Source: an uncultured Clostridium sp. (GTDB taxonomy: Bacteria > Bacillota > Clostridia > Lachnospirales > Lachnospiraceae). From it: 24,884 nt of DNA. This document shows, one piece after another, positions 15,996-22,666 of the stretch (positions are counted from its first letter, which is position 1; each line of letters opens with the position of its first letter). The stretch covers positions 1-24,884 of the forward strand of contig CALAAS010000048.1 of NCBI GenBank assembly GCA_937885015.1, written 5' to 3'. A program made the position numbers and the translations under genes. The notes under the pieces are model-generated. The model was not told the DNA's origin and did no database searches. It was given only the letters and a program-made list of their open reading frames with translations.

Positions 15996-17762
15996 TTATT
16001 TTCCTGCTTTCTCAGCCTCGCGGATGGATCTGGGAGCCAGCATCTGATGCATCGGGCAGATCGACTGCGGGTTCTGATAATATGCCTCTGTAAATGCCTG
16101 AATGTACGGACGAAGCTCTGTCAGATCTACGATCTCATCCACCATACCCTTTTCTGTACAGTATTTCGGACGGGACTTGTCGGTGTACATCTGAATCATG
16201 TCGTTCATCTTATCGATGATCGGCTGCAGCGGCTCGCCTGCCTTTTTCGCCTTAACCAGTTTTCTGGAGTACATCGCGTTGGCAGCTGTCTCACCTGGCA
16301 TTACGTAGTACTCGCATGCGCCAGTACCAAGGGAGAATACGTTGGTGTTGTTGCCCTGCGGGCCGCCCAGAACGTAGTGAGCAGCAGCGCTGGCCTTACG
16401 AAGCGTAATCTCCAGGGACGGAAGCTTGGAGCTCTCGATGGAGTAGATCAGGGACTGACCTAAACCAAGCAGCTCTGCCTTCTCAGCGTCATCGCCTACA
16501 TCGATACCAGTGGTATCCTGCAGCCAGATGATCGGTGTCCTGTCGCGTGCGCACAGAGTTACAAACTCATTCATCTTAACAAGGCCCTGACGATACAGCT
16601 TTCCGCCGATACCTACAGAGTTCTGTTTGTACTCCGGATAGTTCATCAGCAGACCCTGTACATTGGCAATCACGCCAACCAGAAGGCCGTTTACTTTTGC
16701 GAGACCCGTTACCATCTCCGGGCCGTAACCCTTCTTGTACTCGTAGAACTCGCTGTTATCAAAGAGACGTCCGATAACTTCATAGATATCGTAAGGACGT
16801 TTCTGGTTCATCGGAATGATGCTGTAAAGGTCCTCGGCCGGAAGCTGCGGTGCCTTCGGCGTATCAACGCGGAAGAATTCCAGGTTGTAAGCCGGCAGAT
16901 AGCTGACATACTTCTTGATTCCTTCGATTACGCCTAAGTCGTTCTCATATACCTCACGGAAGAATCCAGTCTCATCGTAGTGGATCGGAACGGAACCCGG
17001 AGCCGGAACGTGCTGTTTGCTGTTCTCAATCTGAGCTGCAACGATCTGCTCTGCTGCTTCCTCATCCACATATCCCTTCGGATTCATACCGGAAAGGATT
17101 CCAGCGCCGCCGACTGCCATGTTGGCATCCTGATGTGCGATCAGAATGGTCGGGGAAATGCTGTGGTATCCGCCGCCTGCCGGGTTGGTTCCGTAGATAC
17201 CTACGATAACCGGAACACCAAGCTGATTTAACTCGGAGTTGCGGAAGAAAGGTGTACCACCACCGCGGCGGTTCGGGTATACTTTATCCTGGTTCGGGAA
17301 CTCTACTCCGGAGCAGTTTAACAGGTATACAACCGGCAGATGCATTATCTTCGCCGTATCGGAAGCACGAAGCAGATTCTCTGCCTGACCCGGTACCCAT
17401 GCGCCGGCCATCTTCTTGTTATCGGAAGCGATGATATACACCCACTTGCCATTTACACGGCCAAGTCCGTTCAGGATGTTGGTCGTACCAAATTTATTGT
17501 TTTCCGGATTGAAAAGGCTGTTTAACGGGCACCATGTACCTGCATCGATCAGAGCGTTGATACGCTGCATAGCGGAAAGCTGTCCACGCTCGTTTAACTT
17601 CTCTTCAGAAGTAATACCAGCTGCCAGAGCTTTCTCAATCGACTCATGGATATCCTGCTCAACGGCTTTGATTTCCTGCTCGTTTTCCGGATTCGGATTT
17701 ACCAGTTCTTTGCCGACAGTAGGCATATTCTGGAAATATCCGGGCATTGAATACATGTTCAT
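15996..17762 (-). CDS. gcdA: Glutaconyl-CoA decarboxylase, carboxyltransferase subunit
   Basis: GcdA moves the carboxyl group of glutaconyl-CoA to the biotin of GcdC, leaving crotonyl-CoA. It is cytoplasmic and attached to the membrane GcdB-GcdD pump. At 588 residues it matches the known enzyme (587). It has the two-domain crotonase-like carboxyltransferase fold. The N-half has GRVNGKWVYIIASDNKKMAG and MHLPVVYLLNCSGVEFP, with the oxyanion stretch GTNPAGGGYHS. The C-half has VTGLAKVNGLLVGVIANVQG, IIWLQDTTGIDVGD and KASAAAHYVLGGPQG. The start MNMYSMPGYFQNMPT agrees with the family, with AAGGAG upstream. It follows gctB after 113 bp, a gap that holds a hairpin but no clear promoter. After its stop comes the long gap before hgdC. 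Confidence 0.97.
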   Translation of the reverse strand: MNMYSMPGYFQNMPTVGKELVNPNPENEQEIKAVEQDIHESIEKALAAGITSEEKLNERGQLSAMQRINALIDAGTWCPLNSLFNPENNKFGTTNILNGLGRVNGKWVYIIASDNKKMAGAWVPGQAENLLRASDTAKIMHLPVVYLLNCSGVEFPNQDKVYPNRRGGGTPFFRNSELNQLGVPVIVGIYGTNPAGGGYHSISPTILIAHQDANMAVGGAGILSGMNPKGYVDEEAAEQIVAAQIENSKQHVPAPGSVPIHYDETGFFREVYENDLGVIEGIKKYVSYLPAYNLEFFRVDTPKAPQLPAEDLYSIIPMNQKRPYDIYEVIGRLFDNSEFYEYKKGYGPEMVTGLAKVNGLLVGVIANVQGLLMNYPEYKQNSVGIGGKLYRQGLVKMNEFVTLCARDRTPIIWLQDTTGIDVGDDAEKAELLGLGQSLIYSIESSKLPSLEITLRKASAAAHYVLGGPQGNNTNVFSLGTGACEYYVMPGETAANAMYSRKLVKAKKAGEPLQPIIDKMNDMIQMYTDKSRPKYCTEKGMVDEIVDLTELRPYIQAFTEAYYQNPQSICPMHQMLAPRSIREAEKAGK

Positions 17763-17802
17763 GTCTTCTTTTCTCCTTATTTAATGAAATAAATATTTTA
17801 CC

Positions 17803-17834
17803 GCAGGCGAAACCCATTTCCGGCTTCGCACTGC
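17803..17834 (-). other. Intercistronic hairpin between gctB and gcdA
   Basis: GCA/TGC, GCGAA/TTCGC and CC/GG segments pair with small bulges. On the minus strand it is followed by AT-rich sequence without a T run, so it is more likely an RNA processing or stability element than a terminator. Confidence 0.35.
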
Positions 17835-17875
17835 AGATAGGTACATATTAGATAATCATTTTCCCTTCGGGCAAA

Positions 17876-18673
17876 TTATTCATCCTTCGGAACCTGAATA
17901 AATGCCTGGCCTGGGTCGATCTCCTCACGGATCATCTTGATTACTTCCGGAGCCGGAGGATCCAGTTTCACTGCTCTGGATACATCCAGATCAAATCCGG
18001 TGTTCTCGATGATGTCTTCCGGAGAGGACGTCTCATAGTAACCTGCCAGATACATTCTCTTGGTCTTCTCGTCGAACTTCAGGATACCGCGATCCGTAAC
18101 AACTGCCAGAGGTCCACGGTTGCCCGGAAGGCCCAGTCTCTCACGTCCGCCAGGTCCGTCGATCCAGCCAGGACTGGTTACGTAGTCAATCTTCTGCATG
18201 AATCTTCTCTTCTCATGCTGAATCATGATAATGGTGTTATTGAAGGTTGCGATTGCGTTAGCGCCGCCGGAACCGGTAAAACGTGTCTTCGGTGCATGAT
18301 AGTCGCCGATACAGGTGGAGTTTACGTTTCCGTAGGGGTCAATCTGTGCGCCGCCGATGAAAGCCACGATACGGTCGTTGTCATGTAACCAGTCATTGGT
18401 CTCGAAACCGATGAAACGGATATTCGGCCACTGGCATCCGCAGTGAGCCATGAAACGAAGGTCGCCAACGGAACGCGGAACCTCGATCGGAGAGCAGTCC
18501 ATCAGACCGGACTCAACGATCAGGTTGCATTTCGGAGCAAATAAACGTTTTGCAACGGAAGCACCGATCAGCGGAAGGCCAGTACCAACGATTGCAATGT
18601 TGTCATCTGTGATCTGCTGTGCAAGCGTAATTGCCTGCATCTCTTTATTTGTATACTTTGTGTAGTCAGCCAT
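17876..18673 (-). CDS. gctB: Glutaconate CoA-transferase, subunit B
   Basis: GctB carries the catalytic glutamate of the GctAB CoA-transferase, which moves CoA from acetyl-CoA or glutaconyl-CoA to (R)-2-hydroxyglutarate through a glutamyl-CoA thioester. The 265 residues are standard for a class I transferase beta chain. Glu54 in LIVESGLMDC falls exactly where the known active-site Glu54 of the Acidaminococcus enzyme lies. The glycine-rich GTGLPLIGASVAKRL precedes it, and GSGGANAIATFNNT lies in the middle. No change at key residues is seen. The ATG is two bases after the gctA stop, so the subunits are coupled. Confidence 0.97.
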   Translation of the reverse strand: MADYTKYTNKEMQAITLAQQITDDNIAIVGTGLPLIGASVAKRLFAPKCNLIVESGLMDCSPIEVPRSVGDLRFMAHCGCQWPNIRFIGFETNDWLHDNDRIVAFIGGAQIDPYGNVNSTCIGDYHAPKTRFTGSGGANAIATFNNTIIMIQHEKRRFMQKIDYVTSPGWIDGPGGRERLGLPGNRGPLAVVTDRGILKFDEKTKRMYLAGYYETSSPEDIIENTGFDLDVSRAVKLDPPAPEVIKMIREEIDPGQAFIQVPKDE

Positions 18674-18675
18674 GA

Positions 18676-19638
18676 TTAATCCTCCTTGCTTACATCTGTT
18701 GCGTATCCAAAACCGTCAGACACTTTTAACTTAAGGAGACGATTTACACCGATCTTCTCAAGGAACTCTTCGTGATCTTTTACATCATAAACATACTCTT
18801 TTAAGAATGCCTTGAAGTCTTCCTCAGTCTTGCTGGCTGCGCCGTAAGCTTTCAGGAAGGAGTTATCATAGTCATAGTAGCCATAGCACTGGGTCGGATA
18901 TGCGCCGTAAGGAGCAACGCACACTGCGTCAACTGCGAAGCACGGAATCTTCGTCTGAGTCGGGTCGCGGCGGATTACTTCGTTGCTTACCAGTTCCTCG
19001 CAGGTAACGATTACCTTCTTGGCAGCACATGCAATATCAACATCGTGGAACTCATCGCCGATCAGGATACAGGTTCCATCCGGAGATGCTTTCTGTACAT
19101 GGATCACAGCGGTATCCAGCTTCGGAACCGGAAGGCATACCGTCTTCTCGCCCGGATTGAAGGGGTTGTCCATGTAAACAAATTTGTCGTTGGGCAGCTT
19201 GTCAATGGTCTGACGAACTTCTTTTGTAATGCCCCACTCATCAACCAGGCCGGAACCGATCATGAAACGTACCGGTAAGAACGGAAGTCCCAGGGAAGAT
19301 GCGTGCAGCATGTACATGATTGCATCCTGAGAGTAATCCTCATAGATTAACTCGCCAGCCTCGATTTTTTTGCGGAAGCGACGGGAAACATTCGTAACTC
19401 CAGAGTCAGCTGTATAACAGTTGATGTATGCTTTTACGCGGTCTTCTCCGATCAGCATATCCCAGTCAGATCCTGCAGGACCTGCATATGCAATGAAGTC
19501 TTTCTTACCCTGACGAAGGATCTCGCGGATAGCAGCCATCGGTTTTTTGTTGGTTGTAAAGCCACCGAAGGAGATAGCATCGCCATCTTCAACAAACTTT
19601 GCAACTGCCTCTTGTAATGTCATTACTTTATTAGCCAC
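18676..19638 (-). CDS. gctA: Glutaconate CoA-transferase, subunit A
   Basis: GctA is the partner chain of GctB and supplies much of the CoA and substrate pocket. The 320 residues match the family. It has the class I CoA-transferase alpha signature at the start (MTLQEAVAKFVEDGDAISFG, then GFTTNKKPMAAIREILRQGK). Later come LIYEDYSQDAIMYMLHASS and LPFLPVRFMIGSGLVDEWG. The conserved VTCEELVSNEVIRRDPTQT is typical of glutaconate-type enzymes. An AAGGAGG site precedes the ATG. It is separated from gcdB by 75 bp containing a GC-rich hairpin, and from gctB by two bases. The substrate assignment rests mainly on the surrounding gcd and hgd genes and on the close match to family features. Confidence 0.96.
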   Translation of the reverse strand: MANKVMTLQEAVAKFVEDGDAISFGGFTTNKKPMAAIREILRQGKKDFIAYAGPAGSDWDMLIGEDRVKAYINCYTADSGVTNVSRRFRKKIEAGELIYEDYSQDAIMYMLHASSLGLPFLPVRFMIGSGLVDEWGITKEVRQTIDKLPNDKFVYMDNPFNPGEKTVCLPVPKLDTAVIHVQKASPDGTCILIGDEFHDVDIACAAKKVIVTCEELVSNEVIRRDPTQTKIPCFAVDAVCVAPYGAYPTQCYGYYDYDNSFLKAYGAASKTEEDFKAFLKEYVYDVKDHEEFLEKIGVNRLLKLKVSDGFGYATDVSKED

Positions 19639-19684
19639 AATAAAGCCTCCTTTTATAATAAATTTGAATAGCTAACATATGTAT

Positions 19685-19705
19685 GGGGCCTCTTAACAAG
19701 GCCCC
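19685..19705 (-). other. Intercistronic hairpin between gcdB and gctA
   Basis: GGGGCCT (19685-19691) pairs with AGGCCCC (19699-19705) around a seven-base loop. It is only 8 bp past the gcdB stop and has no T run on the minus strand, so it may protect the upstream mRNA end or slow read-through rather than end the transcript. Confidence 0.45.
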
Positions 19706-19713
19706 GAGCCTTA

Positions 19714-20853
19714 TCAGCCAAATACCAGCATGAAGAATCCGGCTGCAACTGCAGAACCGATAACGCCGGCCACGTTGGGTCCCATGGCGTGCATCAGCAG
19801 GAAGTTGGTGGGGTTCTCCTTTGCACCAACCGTCTGGGATACACGGGCTGCCATCGGAACGGCCGATACACCTGCCGAACCGATCAGCGGGTTAATCTTG
19901 CCTCCCGTAACCAGATACAGGACCTTGCCAAGCAGGATACCGCCGATGGTCGCGAAGGCAAATGCCAGCAGACCCATGCAGATAATGGCGATGGTCTGGA
20001 CACGGAGGAAGATCTCTCCGTTTGCCGTAGCACCTACGGTCGTGCCAAGCATGATGGTAACGATGTTGCACAGGGCGTTCTGAGCCGTATCGGACAGACG
20101 CTCTACAACGCCGGCCTCACGGAACAGGTTACCTAACATCAGCATACCAAGAAGCGGTGCAACGGACGGAAGCAGCAGGGAGCAGAACAGTACTACGAAT
20201 ACCGGGAATACGATCTTCTCAACCTTGCTTACCTTGCGAAGCTGTTTCATAACGGTAGCACGCTCTTTCTTCGTGGTCAGAAGCTTCATCAGCGGCGGCT
20301 GAATCAGCGGAATCAGAGCCATGTAGGAGTACGCTGCCACAGCGATGGGCGCCACCAGATCCGGCGCCAGGTTATTGGCCACATAAATTGCAGTAGGACC
20401 GTCGGCGCCGCCGATGATACCGATGGCAGCTGCCTCACCAACGGTAAACAGTCCCGTTGCATTGGCCAGGATAAATGCAATGTAAATACCGAACTGCGCA
20501 GCAGCTCCCAGAAGGAGGCTGATGGGGTTCGCGATCAGGGGACCAAAGTCTGTCATCGCTCCAACTGCCATGAAGATCAGACAGGGAAACAGGCTGGACT
20601 TAACACCGCCGTAGATAATGCGCAGAACACCCTGCGTGTACCACGGCTCTGACTCCTTCATCAGGTCTGCCAGAGGAAGGTTTGCCAGAAACATACCAAA
20701 TGCGATGGGAAGCAGCAGAAGCGGCTCAAACTGCTTTTTGATCGCCATGTATAAAAGAATAAAGGAAATGAGGATCATCACGCAGTGTCTCCAGGTCAGT
20801 GCCGCGAAACCAGACTGCGCGAGAAGCTCGCTCAGGATTTCAAAAAAATTCAT
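19714..20853 (-). CDS. gcdB: Glutaconyl-CoA decarboxylase, Na+ pump subunit (GcdB)
   Basis: GcdB is the integral membrane subunit that decarboxylates carboxybiotin and moves Na+ out of the cell, conserving energy from glutamate fermentation. The 379 residues are mostly hydrophobic helices, as in the OadB/MmdB/GcdB family. Functional residues of OadB (Asp203, Asn373, Ser382, Arg389) have matches here at Asp151 (GGADGPTAIY), Asn321 (INPLIG), Ser330 (SAGVSAVPMAARV) and Arg337, with exactly the same spacing. GAMTDFGPLIANPISLLLGAA is another family mark. It lies 11 bp after the second gcdC gene and shares its mRNA. Nothing is missing. Confidence 0.97.
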   Translation of the reverse strand: MNFFEILSELLAQSGFAALTWRHCVMILISFILLYMAIKKQFEPLLLLPIAFGMFLANLPLADLMKESEPWYTQGVLRIIYGGVKSSLFPCLIFMAVGAMTDFGPLIANPISLLLGAAAQFGIYIAFILANATGLFTVGEAAAIGIIGGADGPTAIYVANNLAPDLVAPIAVAAYSYMALIPLIQPPLMKLLTTKKERATVMKQLRKVSKVEKIVFPVFVVLFCSLLLPSVAPLLGMLMLGNLFREAGVVERLSDTAQNALCNIVTIMLGTTVGATANGEIFLRVQTIAIICMGLLAFAFATIGGILLGKVLYLVTGGKINPLIGSAGVSAVPMAARVSQTVGAKENPTNFLLMHAMGPNVAGVIGSAVAAGFFMLVFG

Positions 20854-20864
20854 TACTTTACCTC

Positions 20865-21311
20865 CTAGTTAAGAGCAACCAGCGCAGCTCCCGTATCTAC
20901 AGCATCTCCTGCCTTTACGAGGATCTGGCTTACCGTACCGTCTGCCGGTGCGACAATCTCCGTCTCCATCTTCATAGCTTCCATGATGATAACCACTTCG
21001 CCGTATTTTACTGCCTGTCCAGCCGATACCTTTACATTGAGAATCTTGCCGGGCATCGGAGCCTCGATCGTCGTACCGCCCGCTGCAGGCGCTGCTGCCG
21101 GAGCCGGAGCGGGTGCAGGTGCTGCTGCCGGAGCGGGAGCTGCTGCCGGAGCCGGAGCTGCCGCCGGGGCCGGTCTCTTAGCCGCCGGTGCTGCTGCCAG
21201 AACCGGTGCTGCCGGAGCTGCCACGCCGTCACGATCCAGAGACTTGTAAGCTTCCAGTTTCTCTACTTCAACTTCATACTTTTTTCCATTGATCGTAGCA
21301 ACATATTTCAT
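20865..21311 (-). CDS. gcdC: Glutaconyl-CoA decarboxylase biotin carrier, second copy
   Basis: GcdC carries biotin between GcdA and GcdB. This copy has 148 residues. An N-terminal domain (MKYVATINGKKYEVEVEKLE, to about 28) is followed by a Pro-Ala linker at about 31-78, including the charged AAKRPAPA. The biotinyl domain fills 80-148, with EAMKMETE and biotinylated Lys114. It differs from the first copy at only about five positions in the last 69 residues, but the linker is longer and differs in order. Known from C. symbiosum: two such carriers (GcdC1 and GcdC2) that differ in their linkers. The gene sits 38 bp after copy one and 11 bp before gcdB. Ala-Pro codon repeats make the linker DNA prone to slippage. 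Confidence 0.94.
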   Translation of the reverse strand: MKYVATINGKKYEVEVEKLEAYKSLDRDGVAAPAAPVLAAAPAAKRPAPAAAPAPAAAPAPAAAPAPAPAPAAAPAAGGTTIEAPMPGKILNVKVSAGQAVKYGEVVIIMEAMKMETEIVAPADGTVSQILVKAGDAVDTGAALVALN

Positions 21312-21349
21312 AATTTTTATACATCCTTTCGATTCATTCCGTATCTATA

Positions 21350-21772
21350 TCAGCCCAGAGTAATCAGCGCTGCGCCAGTGTCAACTGCATCGCCTGCCTT
21401 GACAAGAATCTGCGCAACTGTGCCGTCTGCCGGTGCAACAATTTCTGTTTCCATCTTCATGGCTTCCATCACGATAACCACTTCGCCATATTTTACTGCC
21501 TGTCCGGCGGATACTTTTACGTTCAGAATCTTACCGGGCATCGGAGCTTCGATTGTTGTGCTCGCCGCTGCCGGTGCAGGTGCTGCTGCCGGAGCGGGTG
21601 CTGCCGGAGCCGGAGCTGCCGCCGGAGCCGGAGCCGGAGCTGCTGCCGGAGCTGCAATCGGAGCTGCAGGTGCTGCCGGAGCCTCGCCGTATCTCGGAAT
21701 CGGCTCATATGCATCAAGTCTTTCAAGCTCTACTTCGTACTGTTTTCCATTCAGGGTAGCCGTATATTTCAT
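21350..21772 (-). CDS. gcdC: Glutaconyl-CoA decarboxylase biotin carrier, first copy
   Basis: This is the upstream biotin carrier of the decarboxylase, 140 residues. MKYTATLNGKQYEVELERLD forms the N-terminal segment that in this family anchors the carrier to its partners. A flexible Pro-Ala linker at about 31-71 lets the arm swing between GcdA in the cytoplasm and GcdB in the membrane. The biotinyl domain is residues 72-140, with VMEAMKMETEI and Lys106 as the attachment site. It should be modified by a biotin ligase not encoded here. It follows gcdD by 47 bp. The near-identical biotin domain with the neighbouring copy points to recent duplication or gene conversion. Confidence 0.94.
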   Translation of the reverse strand: MKYTATLNGKQYEVELERLDAYEPIPRYGEAPAAPAAPIAAPAAAPAPAPAAAPAPAAPAPAAAPAPAAASTTIEAPMPGKILNVKVSAGQAVKYGEVVIVMEAMKMETEIVAPADGTVAQILVKAGDAVDTGAALITLG

Positions 21773-21819
21773 AGCTGCTTTGTCCTTCCTTTCCTAATTC
21801 CTTCCATTCCTGTTGTTCA

Positions 21820-22107
21820 CTACTTTAATTCTGTGACACTCACAATTCTAAACTGCTCTGTCGGCAATCCCAGATCCTCTCCGATTGTTGCCATCAAAAC
21901 GGCAAGGGTTTCCTTATCCGCTTCATCAGACACAGCGGGAGCGGCGGCTGCCGGCTTCTGCGTATTGTCTTTAATGGCAGTCGACAGAATCTTGGAAATG
22001 ACCACAACTGCCAGAGCCAGGGCGATCAGAGCCAGAAATACAATCGAAAGTCCCAGCAGGGAAACGACGATTGACTGCCCAAACGGCATGGTTGCTTCAG
22101 TCCACAT
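21820..22107 (-). CDS. gcdD: Glutaconyl-CoA decarboxylase, small membrane subunit (GcdD)
   Basis: GcdD is the small OadG-like subunit that holds the complex together at the membrane. The protein from the ATG at 22107 has 95 residues: MWTEATMPFGQSIVVS, one membrane helix at about 13-35 (LLGLSIVFLALIALALAVVVI), an Ala-Pro spacer, and a soluble tail (ETLAVLMATIGEDLG and FRIVSVTELK), the usual OadG/GcdD layout. It is on the short side for the family. An ATG further upstream (22215) would add 36 residues without a ribosome site or family likeness; AAGGAGG 11 bases before 22107 supports the shorter form. It is the first gene of the operon. Confidence 0.9.
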   Translation of the reverse strand: MWTEATMPFGQSIVVSLLGLSIVFLALIALALAVVVISKILSTAIKDNTQKPAAAAPAVSDEADKETLAVLMATIGEDLGLPTEQFRIVSVTELK

Positions 22108-22323
22108 TGTGCATTGCACCTCCTTTTTATTAAGCGTTTCATGGACGCTGACCCATATTCGCTTTCGCCGGAACTTTGTGAAAAAATATATTAACAAAAT
22201 CTTTGCACCATACATTCCGCATTATGGAATGCATTCCATTTTCGAAAGCAAAATTTAAAAGGGGATAACCCCTCTTCCTTTTTATGCAAGCTGTATGACT
22301 GACTCAGGCAGCCACGCTTACTA
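22108..22323 (-). other. Long 5' leader of the gcd/gct/hgd operon (about 216 nt)
   Basis: From the predicted start near 22323 to the gcdD ATG there is no credible gene. In order on the minus strand it holds a short AGGGG-TTAT-CCCCT hairpin followed by T/A-rich sequence (near 22255-22275), the 16-bp palindrome at 22224-22239 with a further GGAATG half-site, and the ribosome site. The longest small open frame, 27 codons from within the palindrome region, lacks a ribosome site. Confidence 0.6.
22224..22239. promoter_or_regulatory. 16-bp perfect palindrome, IclR-operator-like
   Basis: ATGGAATGCATTCCAT is fully self-complementary. Its core TGGAATGCATTCCA follows the TGGAA-N4-TTCCA style of known IclR-type boxes. 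A third half-site (CATTCC, about 22212-22218) lies nearby with the same polarity pattern. It is about 85-100 bp after the start of transcription, so a bound protein would act as a roadblock. Confidence 0.5.
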
Positions 22324-22329
22324 TGAACA

Positions 22330-22358
22330 ATTATAACAGTAAGGCACCAAATTGTCAA
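22330..22358 (-). promoter_or_regulatory. Consensus promoter of the gcd/gct/hgd operon
   Basis: On the minus strand TTGACA (22358-22353), 17 bp, TATAAT (22335-22330): a perfect sigma-A match in both boxes and spacing. It should give very strong transcription unless held back in the leader. Confidence 0.9.
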
Positions 22359-22602
22359 CCGACCGATTCATAAAACATGCACAAAAAGCTCTTTGTTTTA
22401 TTGGCAATTTCATTCTTTTTTTGGTACTTATTACTACATTTTGTTTTCTGACTTTCCCGCTTATTGCGAAAATAAAGACCTGTTTTCTACAATCTCCCTC
22501 TTTTTTTCTTTTCTATCCAAAACTTCATCTATCTATCTCTTTTTTTCTCAAAACATTTGTTTTTTTCTGTAATTTTAACGTATTGTTAATTTCCTACGCA
22601 AT
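22359..22602. other. AT-rich gap upstream of the operon promoter
   Basis: The stretch is very T-rich on the plus strand (A-rich on the minus) with no gene I can support. The A-rich minus strand just upstream of the -35 could act as an UP element. A plus-strand open frame here has no ribosome site and a composition explained by the T tracts. Confidence 0.6.
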
Positions 22603-22653
22603 AAAAACCCCGGCCGTCCATCTTTTCACAGATGGATGACCAGGGATTTTTAA
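22603..22653. terminator. glnS terminator (bidirectional)
   Basis: An imperfect stem of about 13 pairs is built on CCATC/GATGG and outer CCC/GGG segments with a TTTTCACA loop. It has T/A runs on both sides and starts 14 bp after the glnS stop. Confidence 0.8.
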
Positions 22654-22666
22654 TTTCTGATTCGCA

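Noticed and set aside
21060..21680. Repetitive GC-rich DNA that might look like a satellite or CRISPR-like array
   Set aside because: The repeats are Ala/Pro codons of the two GcdC linkers, in frame and without spacer structure.
21820..22215. Longer GcdD starting at 22215
   Set aside because: The added 36 residues have no family likeness, no ribosome site at 22215, and the region is leader RNA with a palindrome.
22352..22639. 95-codon hydrophobic open frame on the plus strand
   Set aside because: Phe/Leu richness comes from T tracts; it starts at a non-ATG codon inside the gcd promoter and ends in the glnS terminator.
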